Below, in pieces: positions 37,701 through 49,700 of a stretch of 64,000 nt of DNA (positions are counted from its first letter, which is position 1; each line of letters begins with the position of its first letter). Position numbers and translations under genes: made by a program. A model generated the notes under the pieces. That model made no database searches, was not told the origin of the DNA, and saw only the letters and a program-made list of their open reading frames with translations. The DNA is from Sebastes aleutianus (lineage: Eukaryota; Chordata; Actinopteri; Perciformes; Sebastidae), in NCBI GenBank assembly GCA_916700875.1, contig CAKAKS010000004.1:14487444-14551443 (forward strand), read 5' to 3'.

Positions 37701-40700
37701 CACTCTAGCTTTAAAACCAGCCTGCTACAACCTAAAAATCACAAGTTGCATCAATGCGTTAAAGAAATTAGTGGTGTTGAAATGAATTTGCGTTGACTTT
37801 GACAGCCCTACTTTAAATGTCTTATTTTGTCAGATATTCAGTTTAATATGATATAAAACATAGGAAAGCTGGAAATATTCATATTTGAAAGGCTGAAAAC
37901 ATGATTTTCTGCTATTTTTGCATAAAAATTACTTTAACAATAATCGATTATCAAAATAGTTGCTCTTATTCTTCTGTCTATCAACTAATCGTTGCAGCTC
38001 CACAGTCGGTAGTCTAGGTGACATTCATGCCATTTGAATGTCAACAACATTAAACAAAAGTCCAATTTTTTGTAGAAATGATCCAGGTCTGGAGAAGTGG
38101 GCAAAGACTAGTGTGTTGGTCTTAAGGGTTTTGCTTTCTTATTGTTTCCTACCTTCTTTGTGGCACAGTTCTGTTGAAACAGTGGGTTTTCCCAGGCAGA
38201 CAGAGGAGCAGCGGTACAGAATGTCAGCTAGCTATGCGTGCTAGTTGTGAATGTACAGTATGTGCTCGGCCACTTGGGTACATATATATGTAGAAGAGGA
38301 TAAGGTGAGTGGATGGATAATAAGAGCTGCTGTTGAACTGAACAAAGAAGGAGAGATGAGAGAGGTGTAGATACCCCCAGGAGAGCCCAGCCTCGGCAGG
38401 CAGAGTGAAAATGATGAGCCATATGCTCCTGCATGTCCTCTCTGCTACCATGGAGATAGAGGGGAGAGGGAGTGGTGTGTTTGTAGAACAAGCAACGTAC
38501 CAGAAACAATAGAGGGGAATAGAAATTGAGCGAAATAGAGGTTTAATATGTATGTCTTGATACTGAAGGTTTTATTTTCTTGAAGTGGCCAGTGTGCTAC
38601 ACGTAACAGAAATTAAATCGGTTAATTTCTGTCCCGAGTTTCACAGTTAGATGGTGATTAAAGCGCTCAGAGCTTCGCACAGTGATGGTGATGGCTCATT
38701 CCAGTTTAACTGTGGTTCCCAGCCCAGAACAAGGGCATTTGTTAGACATGAACTAAGCCATGACTTCATTAGAGCCATTACATGTGTGCGAGTGTTCCTT
38801 ACTGGTGAATCGCTGCTTGGCCATGTGTGAAAGCTGACTGTACTAGTTAAAAAGTCCACTCATCCTTCTCTCCACTAACCTCACCCACTGCTTTCTCGCT
38901 GCCTCTCCCTCCCTCCCTCCTCCTCTTCCTCTCTCCTCCTCATGATTGTTTGAGGGCTGAATTATTGATGGCTGGAGCAGAGCTAAATGAGAAATCAGAG
39001 CAGAGTAGTGGCTCAGCTTATGGCTGAAGGAACTATAGGTATGGTCATTTAGTCCCGTGGTCCTATGGGAGGCAGGATTATCTGTGTGTTTTACATGACA
39101 GTGTCATGTAATCATACGGTCTACTGATGCTGAACCTGTTTCCACAGTAGTATCCTTATTTTAATGCATGATAATAATTTAGTTAGGGGGTGGGAATCAC
39201 CAAAGGCCCCACGATACAATCTTATCACGATACTTAAGTCACGATATTTAAGTCACGATACGATCTTATTGCGATTTTAAACATTTTGCGATACGCTGAG
39301 TATTGCAATAAGATATATTGCGATTTATTACCTTTTTTCAACTGCAAATTAGGCAGTATGTCAACATCTGTTTTATCTAATAAGATACAGTTTTCACTCT
39401 GTTCGTCTCAGAGTTTTCCTTCACTTACCTTGAGGTCAGAGGTGAAGAGACCCCTTTGAAAATGGCCATGCCAGTATTTCCTCGCCAAAATTTAGCGTAA
39501 CTTTGGAGTGTTATTTAGCGTGGTTGGCGCCAATCAATTCCTCAGGATTTCTAGTTTCATATGCTTCCAGTATCTTCACTCTCGCTTTAAGACTGAGCCC
39601 GCTACAACCTCTGAAAGACAGAATAGCGGCCGGGCCCGCCAGCGGACCAATCAGACTTTTTAAGATGTTAATAGTTTATACTTCATGTAATAAAAGATCA
39701 ATACGTGACGTCAGTGTATCGATGCAATATTACCACGCAAAATATTGCGATACCATGCTGTATCATTACACCCCCACCCCTAAATTTAGGTCATGTTTTC
39801 TCTTTGTGCTCTTCATCATCAAATCTGTCAAATTAAGCAAACAATTGTCAGTACTATTATAGATTCTGTTCACTGTGGAAGTTGTTCATTGCTTTGTCAT
39901 GTGAAATCACTGCAGCTCAGCTCAATAGCTCCTCAATGACTCTGGTCCCTGAATATGAGTAAATAAATGAATTAATTTATCTCATCCAAAACAGTCTGAT
40001 CTTCTGTTTTAATAGGTCCTTCTGTAGTTTCTCCTGGCCTGAATGCTCCAGTTCTTGGCTCTACTTTTTGTATAATAGATTTTATAATGTCAAGCTGCAT
40101 GTCCAAACATGTCCTTTCCTTCTGCGCTCACTCCCAGGCAAATATTCCTACTATATCAGACATCACGCAGGTCCTTTTGTACAGTATATGTCAGGAGTTT
40201 TCAAAAACTGGTGAGCCAGATGTCCTCTGAAAGACAAGGGAGTATTTAAATATTATTAAGATAATTGCTTGAGTTAGGCGCTGCCATCAGAAAAGAATGA
40301 GATCATGTTGTGCTGGATGTATTGGTGAATATGTGACGATCAGATTTCTTTAAATTCTCATTACCAGTCCCGCAACAAAACATAATCCGGCAGCGTGTTG
40401 CAACACAAGTTGATTTGCTGTGTTTGACTTCCCATTTTGATGGAACTTTTTCTAAGATATTACACACAAATCAGTAATTACAAAGTATGTAATGAGACTC
40501 ATCTCATAATTGATACCAGCAACAAAGAAGGAACAAGACGTACTCACTAGTAACACTCCCAACATGGCAGCTAACCTTCAAGTATTGCAGTACATAAGGA
40601 TTGCAGTTAATGTTGCAGTCATCCTTGTGACTTTAAAACTTGCCGTTTCAGCTCTTTCAGACGGCGAATAGATTTTTTGCCAAGTTGTTTTCTGTTGACA

Positions 40701-43700
40701 AAAGGCCAGCATGATTCTGGAGTGAAATGACTTTTCCTTTTTGCCTTACTCGACAGTGGCAGTTCTGCTTTACCCGCCCTGATTTCTCAGTTCCTTTTCC
40801 TATGAAATGGCATGGGCCAGGTCAGAGAGGGACAACACTTCCACTGCCCTTACATCCACATTGACATTAGGGCCCACGCTGTACGTGAAACTGGGATCAG
40901 GAAGTTGTATCACATGATTACAACTCGCTCATTTACAGACGTGATCGGTTTAAGTTGATGGATTCAAGTCAAACTGTAAGAAAACACATTTGGCAGAGCC
41001 TCATCGCCACCCTGCTGTGAGAAAGCCGGCCTCGGCTGTTCCTCAGCACGCAACTGCACAGAGTGAATCCCCTTTGTGTCAAATCTACGAGGCAGTAAAT
41101 ACAATTTAAAAGGACCATATAAATTAAGTTTTAGTTTCTCTCACTAATTTTTTCAACTAGGTAACGATGCTTGTTTGTGGGCTGGATGTGGGGATAATAA
41201 AAACATAATGCCCGCAGTGAAAAACACAGGATTTTAAAATATGCACGTGTTGTAATGTACAGTACAGTGTGTGCCCTTAGCTGCTCTCCCACTGTGTGAG
41301 CGCCGTTCTAACGTGAAGAACTCAACTAATGATCTGCAGATGGGACATGGCTTGAGATTAAATATTTGATAATGGCCACTTGGCCTTTATAAATCCCTGC
41401 AGTTTTAAACCAAGCACAGTCTATACCAGCCCGAGATGCAGAAAAAGAAGGACGTGGATTGCCGTGCATGCGCTGACATGCATTGAAAGGAGAGCGTTAC
41501 AGGGATTGATAGAAATAGGACCCATTAAGGGTAAAAGCAACTGGAGAAGACGAGAGAATAGAAAGTGGGAGGAGAGAGAATCGAAGAGGAGGAGGAAAAG
41601 AGCAAACTGAGAGCGTACAGGAGCATTACATCATTCCTGACCTCATTAGGGCTTTTCTCTCTCCCACCACCGCCGCCACCCCCACCCCTCACTCTGCTAC
41701 TCTCTCTGGCTCTCCCACATCTTACAATAAAGCATATGCAGTCTTAAGTCCACTTAAGATAACCATTGTATCAGCCATTTGTGGCAGCCTTGTAATCTAC
41801 AGCAGCATCTACATGCCTAACAGATGCATGTGATTGTCTAGAACAGTGAAGTACAGCACTGAAACAGTGGCTGGTGTGCTGTTTCCCTGCTGTACATGCT
41901 GTACATGCTGTACAGTATGTCACGATCAGGAGCTGTCGGTGACTCCAAGTGTGCTGCACTCTCGTGGCCAGTTACAGCCGGTGCAACTTATTTACCTAAA
42001 GTCCCTCAGGCCTCTCTGAGAAGCAATATGATAACCTATGTTGATGTTTCTGTTCAGTTTTGACCACAAATTTGTCCGTAAAATGAAATTCAATATGCTG
42101 CAATTAATGTTGCCTTTTGTACACTTAATAATGTTCCACTTTTGGTGAAATTGTGCCAGATTTGTGGGGTTTTTTTTAGGGTGTTGAGGTGTTCTTTCGT
42201 CCAACCCCTGTGTATCATAAAGAGGAAGAGAAATACGGAGGAGACGGTGCCAGTGTTGTAAAACAAGAGACTGAAAGAGATTCATCTTAGTCGCAGCAAT
42301 ACAGTTCAGCAAGTGAAAGCAGCAGATCCCAGCATGGCCTTGTCTTTGTTTAAGATAGTTGTGTGAAAAACTAAACAAAAACGGGCCAGATAGTCCAAAG
42401 CCCAGCTGTGTATGAATGCAGCCTTGGGATGTGTTGGGCAGGCTCAGTCCAGCTGTTTACAGTAGGGGGGCAGAGAGCAGTTCAAACTTTGGCACCAGCC
42501 AAACTCCTGCCGCCTCAGGCTGCTCTCCCATGTTACTCCGTAGAAAGCAGCTTCAGTAGCCTCATCTTTTCTGTTCAGATTAATATAGCCTTCTTAAATA
42601 TGTGCTTAAACATCGCAGACTTTAAAAAAAGGGGAGCAGACACAGTTTTGTGTTTCGAGGACACCAGCCGGTAAGCGAGGCGTAGTATGTGTCTGATAAG
42701 CTAAGTCAAAGTGAAGTGTGGCCTAGATTTGATGGAAAGTGGTCCATTTTATCCCGGGGTTACTGCTCTATTATAAACAAGGCCAAGCCTGCTATTCCCA
42801 TCTCACAGATAACGACTCTTCATGCAAGTGTTGTAGTGTTTACAGACTTAAGTGTGCTCTCAGTATACGTGTATGCCTTTCACATGTATGTTTGTTTGTG
42901 TGTCTGCAGGTGAAACAGCAATTGGTTTCTAAATGCGGAGGCCTAAGTGGTTCATCTGTTTCTTGTTTTCACACTTTCTTTCTCTCTCTCTGTGTTCTCT
43001 CCAGTCGTCGGAGCTGGATGACATCCTGAACGACCTGCAGAATGCTCAGCCGCAGCTCTTCTGTGAGCCGCGGCCCGTTTCGCTGCCCAGTCCCATGGAC
43101 AAACAGAACATCATCAATGACATCCTGCAGATGTCCGAGACCAATCCTGCCATGGCAGCGCAGCAGCAACAACACAGGGGCATCGCGGCTGGCATGGGCC
43201 CAACCAGTGAGTCTCACACTTAAAGGACCAGTGTGTAACAATAAGCGGGATCTATTGACAGAAATGGAATATAAGATTAATAAAGCTATGAAACAGTTTG
43301 AACTATTTTGTTATTGACTTTTCCGTTGTTGTGGCTAAACCCCATTCATTCCTGCTTCCAGACTTTGCCGGTGTCCGACCAGGCCAGCCAGCCAGGGGTC
43401 TGCCTGTGAGGAGCGTGTCTCTGGACATGAATGTGTCCCCCCAGCAGGCCTCATTACAGTACCCCATAAGGGCCACTAGCCCGTACACTCTTATGCAGCA
43501 GCAGCAGCAGCAAGGCATGGTGGGAAGTCACGGCATGATGGCTAACCAGGCCGGTATGGTCAGCACAGGTGGGTGTGACAGTCAAGCTTTTGTGGTCACA
43601 ATGAAATGAACCATTGAACCAGTGCCTGTTCAAACAATGATACAATGATGCATGCTCTGATTACTGATTTAGTTGTGTACATTAAATAAAAATGACCAGC

Positions 43701-46700
43701 CCACAGAGCTATTCATAGTCATACGCATACGATTAATGGACTTCCTACAGAAAATGTCCATGGGAGTGTGTAAACACCAACGTTAGACAGTAACCTCATG
43801 ACAAACTTGGTGTAAAGCACTAAATGTCAGCCAAGAAATATATTCTTTTCTGATGTATGGCGGCAAAACCAAGTGGCTGAAGCACAATTACAGCCTTCTG
43901 AATGATTTCTTTCACACTGCTGCTTTCAGAATTCTGAGGAAATACCTTTTTCCCCTCTTACCTCTGTGTCGCTCTCAGCCTGTGACACATGTCATGGCAC
44001 AGTGACTCACTTCCTGTGACAGGAAATATTCAGTCACCCACACTGGCAGAGTGTCTGTCACTCCCACATATTAGCAGCCCTCAAACATCCCCCGGTATGA
44101 CATAGATGGCTTTTCCTCTTGCATCATGGCGACAGAGGACATCCACTGTCCTGAGGTATTTCTCATTGTCTCTTATTTGTGTATTTGCTCCTCCAGGACT
44201 GATGGCTCAAGGTGGTCCACGGCCAGGCATGCAGCAGCAGCAGCAAGAGGGCTGGGTGGGTTCAGCCTCTGCGCCTCCTCTGGGAGCGAACGGCCCCGGG
44301 CAGCAAGGTCCCATGCAGGGCAGGATGGGGCCGAACGGGGCACCCATGAGGCCCAACAGCCAGCCAGGGCCCCGACAGATGCTCCAGTCCTCAATGATGG
44401 CCAATGGTGAGAGCCTTAAAAACACAAGTTACATAGACACTAGATTCCAGATTGAGCTATGACAATAAAGCCCTGTGCTAAAGCATTTAACTACAGAAAT
44501 CTGATGAAAAATGTACATTTTATGGATTCACCTTTACTGAATTATCCGCCTCAGGCCCTCTAAAACTTCATGGTGCAGAGGGACTGATGAGGCACAGAAG
44601 AACAGACCTCAAGTCACCCATATTACATTGTTGCTGTTGAGTGTTAAAGGCTGCCACCCAGTGGCTAACCGTAGCACAGCACTCAATAAATGAATGTAGC
44701 CATCATATATAAATTGATAATTAATTAAACCTAGTTCATAGTTACTTTACTCTTTAACAAACAATGAAATGACAATTAATAATGTGTACTAATTATTAGT
44801 AATACTATAATTTCTGTAATTTTATCATTAGTTTGTGTAATATGAAATAATTAGTTTATAAATAATATATATATATATATTAGTATATATATATACTTAT
44901 ATATATATATATATATTAGTATATATATATTAGTATATAAATTGTTATAATGTGTGCAACAATAAAATAACAAATTATAGCATTGCTAATAATTAACACT
45001 ATTAACCATCATTTTGTTGTTTTTCAGTAAAATAACTATAAACTAAATTTAATCAACTATCAATTTACCATTAATAAATGGTTATTATAAAGTGTTACCG
45101 TAATATCTAACCCGGCGCTGTGTGCTCGTTGTTCTGGGTTTAAAGGAATATTGACCATCATCTAGGTTGCCAGATTGTTTCCATCATGATAACTAAAGTT
45201 GCTGAAATGCCTGTGTGCAGTGAACTGTCCTGCCTTAATCTCTTTTGTTTGTTTTCCCCTATTTAGCCCAACCTGATATGGATATTGGTATGGTCACCCA
45301 CCATTTCTCCCAACAACAGGCTCCACCCAACCAGACAGCCCCCTGGCCAGACAGCATGATGCCCATCGACCAGACAGCTTTTGTAAACCAGACCAGGTAA
45401 AATACTCACTTACAAATTACCATTAAATGTTATAAATAATGCCAAAAAATCCTACTGGCCTCACTACTCAAGATTAGCATTTATCTTGTTGTCAAACTTA
45501 TGAGTGTTTTTAGGTAACACTTTAAAATAACCATCTTTTATAAATGGTAAATTGATAGTTAATTAAACTTAGTCAATAGTTATTTTAATGTTAACAAATA
45601 CATAAATGTTAATTAATAATGTTTACTAATTATTAGTAATGCTATAATTTGTTATTTTAACAGTTTATTGTTGCACACATTATAACATTTTATATAAGTA
45701 TTAGTTAATGATTAAGAAATTATTTGTAAAGAAATTGTTTGTAAAGCATCTATAAAAATAATTGAAAAGGCTATTGTAAAGTTGCAACTGATGATTATAA
45801 TACCTTGTTAAATGGTTGATAAATTCTTTGTAAAGCATCTATAAACATTATTTAGATAGTTAATACTTTCTCAATGGTTAATAATTGGTTTCTGGTCCAT
45901 ATATCTATGTAATGTTTATAGATATTTTACAATACAAAGGTTTAAGAATCATTTGGTAATCACTTACGAATACTTAATACAGTATATACAATTTTATAAT
46001 GTGTGCAGCAATAAACTGTTAATAAATACTTTACTAATGTAATCAGAATGTCATGGTTATCGTCTCTTATCAGCTATGATAAATACTTTATATAATTTAT
46101 AAACTGATTATTTCATATTTCACAAACTAATGTTAAAATAACAGAAATTATAGCATTACTTATAATTAGTAAACATGAGTAATTATCATTTCATTGTTTG
46201 TTAACAGTAAAATAACTAAGTTTAATTCATTATTAATTTACCATTTATAAATGATGGATACTATTCTATTATACTACTATTATACTATTTTTGTTGTAAT
46301 TAGCTGCTCTAAGAGTTTACTGTGGTTTTATATTGGACAAAATCCTCTCATTGAGAAAATGTATTGAGTGTCGTCTCCTCTCTGCCCAGGCCGGTGCACT
46401 CGGCGCCCCCGGATGAATTGCTGTGTAGTACGGGGCACGGATCTGGTGATGGCAGCGGAGTAGACGAGGGGGCCCTGATGTCTCAGCTGTACACCGCACT
46501 TAAAGATTTTGATGGCCTGGAGGAGATTGATCGTGCTCTGGGGATCCCTGCGCTGGTAGAACAGGTGAGATCACATTCATTTTTTTATTGTTTTTATTGA
46601 CTTTTTATTATCTTTTATGGCTCTACAATTTTTTTTTTTTATCTGTTTCCTTTGCTGCCTGTTTCAGAACCAAACACTGGAGCCAGACCAGTTCCCCCAG

Positions 46701-49700
46701 GACCCCTCCATGATGATAGACCAAAAGCCCCCCATGTACACCCAGCAGTTTGGTCCCCCGCCATCCCACATGGCCCAAAGGGGCTACCCTGGTGCCCCCA
46801 TGCAAGAGCCGGCCTTCCACCCCATGGCTGGCCAGATAGGTCCGCGCCCTGGTTACCCCATGATGAGGATGCCGACTCGGCCCGGTCTCAGGCCCGCTGG
46901 GGTCGTCCCCAACCAGCCCAACGCACTACGGCTACAGCTACAGCACCGGCTACAGTCACAGCAGGTACATCTAGACATGACATGACATCACTGCTGGAAC
47001 TGATTCTGTCCATTGATTTTTTTTTTTTTTTTTCTGATGTAACCAAGCTGTTTGATCAGTAGCTGTGTGATTGAACACGTAGATGGAAGTTGTGTAATTA
47101 TCCTTGAGGTTGACATTTTGGCAGGTCTTCTGTGCACACAGGGAATAATTGGGACATTTAGGTCTACTTGCCATCTGCTGGTCTTTTCATGGCATTTACT
47201 GGAATATGTCATGTAGGATACTTCTTGTGTTTATAGATTGTATTCTTCACTAGCTGGAAGAGAGCAGTACATCTTAATGATTTTAACAATTTTATAGCTA
47301 TTTCAATTCACTTGTGTTTGTCTTATCCTCTTCTTCTGTCTCTTGTCCCACCAGAACCGTCAGCCAATGATGACTCAGATGAGTAGTGTGTCAAATGTGA
47401 ACCTACCTCTCAGAGCCAGTAATCCTAACCAGGTAGGTCACCGCTGCCGTCACATAACCTGTCTGCACGGACATGTTGGGCCTTTCTCAAACCAGACCCT
47501 CCCCACTCCCAGTCTGTGGCTGTAGTCTGTAGTCACACTCACAGCCGAATGAAGCACCCTTCTTTAAGGTGTAGTGTATAAATACAGCGGCAAGTTTTGG
47601 GATGTACTTCCCTCTCTCCAACAGAAACTGTCGTGACTTTTTCCTAATCATGGTTTTGTATCAAGCGGAGGGGATGTGCAAAGATTCACAGTATTAAGAA
47701 TAAAAAGAATATGCAATATACAGAGAAACTAAAAATAAAACTTACTCCCATGCTTCTTTAGTGGCATTTCTTTTCTTTTTTGTAAACATCTTCTCGTTTT
47801 TAACTCTGTTTATGAGCTGCTTAGTTTTTACAATAGTCCCTGTAAATATACAACACAACACATTAAATGAACACGTCTACCGTTTTCTAGACTAGACATT
47901 TGATCCTAAATAAAATGTAACCTTCTGTATAACCATATTAAATGGCTATCTTAGTTTGAGCAGGTTACGTTTGTACGGGTAGTTGTTCAAGCTTAATTTT
48001 TACGGAGCGTGTTCCATGACAAACAGAAAAAACACCACTATATGTGGCCAGTAAGTCGGCATCGATGCAGGCTCGCTGTTGGAGGGTGACATAACCCACT
48101 TCCTTTCCCCGCTAATTGGTTTAGGATGGCACCTAATATGGCGGACCCTCCACGTAGGGAGAGGTTGGAGGGGTTGGTTTGAGAAAGCCGCGTTGGTATG
48201 ACTATAGGTAGTGATTAGTTTGTTGATGGCTTGAAGTGAATGCAAGACTTTAATTTCAGTCTCGTGTTGTAGAGGCACAAATAGACTTATCTAATGATCC
48301 ATGACACTTTTTTCTTACGCATCGTTCATTCTCCTCCCACCTCCAGGGGACCATCAACGCCCAGATGTTGGCACAGCGTCAGCGGGAGCTGCTGAGTAAT
48401 CACCTGAGACAGAGGCAGCAGCAGCAGCAGGCCCAGCAGGTCCAGCAGCAGAGGAGCATGGCCATGAGGGCCCAGGGCCTCAACCTGCCTCCCAACATGG
48501 CCGCGGGAGGCATGAGTAACCCCCGGATCCCCCAGGCCAACCCCCAGCAGTTCCCCTACCCGCCCAGCTACGGTACCAGTACAGGCCTGGCCTCGCCACC
48601 TCCCCCTACCAGCCCCTTCTCCTCCCCTCTCTCCCCCAGCCTGCCCTCTCTCCCCCCCAACCCTCAGCTCCACATGCATGGCACCTCCTCCTCTTCCTCC
48701 ACCTCCTCCTCCTCCTCACAGATGATGATGGGAAACACAAACATGATGGGCGGACAGTACGGGGCCGTACTCAGCCCCCAAATGCAGCACAGTGCCTTTC
48801 AGTTTCCCAACTCAGGTACTGCTCCCACACCCCCCCAGCCTACCACACACTCCACCCTACAACCTGTGTGTGTGCGTGTGTCATTGTGTCTGTGCGTTGA
48901 TGTGACTCTATGCACAGCATCACATGCTTTTTTTAGTAGCGCCAACCATCTGATTTGTAATGTTATGCACTGATGACTGCATTAATCAGCTGCCATTGAA
49001 TGATCCAAGTCATACTACATATTTTACTCCTCAATTATTTTACAACATATGTCAGGAAGTGTAATCTTGTACTCTCATTGTTCTGTCCAAAATGGTGTCC
49101 TGGCGATACGTTCTTGCTCCACCAGAGGGCACCAAGAGCACACTAATCAAAGTTTAACTGAGGATACACAGTGACACCGGACTCTTAAGATTGTGAGCAG
49201 GCAGAGCTGTAATCAAGGCTGTACCTGTCAGTCTGACAGCGTGGCCTGTAATCTGGACATAATCTGATTTGTATAATGACATGTTTGATTTATCCCTCAC
49301 TCCTTAATCTGATTCTGGCCCGTGGGTTCGTACAGAGCAACAACTTCCGCTAGACTTCTCTCTTTCCCTTTTCTCCTAAGCCATCTCCTTATTCCCTTTC
49401 TTCCTAGTTCCTTGCCTGTTCACTGCTTTTACGTGCATGTAGGAAATATTACCTGCCTGTCAATAATCCTGAATGCAGACTTCAGTAATCCTCAGTTGCT
49501 CATTCTCTGCCAAAGTGTTCATCTCTGTGTGGCATGATTGTGTGAAATGACGTGGAATGCTCACGTTTACTCCGCTCAGTATGTTGGTTTGCAGTTGAGT
49601 TCTCTGCAGGTGCAGTCTGGTTGACCTATCTTGATACGTCCACCCACCACAGGTATGAGCCAACAGGCAGACGGAGGCTTCGGAGGTCCCGGCGCGCCAC

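Larger units (their letters stand above)
36569..43004 (+). other. ncoa2: ncoa2 intron 9
   Basis: The largest intron (6.4 kb). It contains the nested hAT pair at 37475-38002 and the hAT-type element at 39184-39782. The stretches 36600-37470, 38010-39170 and 39800-43000 contain no element or exon that I recognise; open frames there are short and have no protein-like pattern. Confidence 0.85.
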
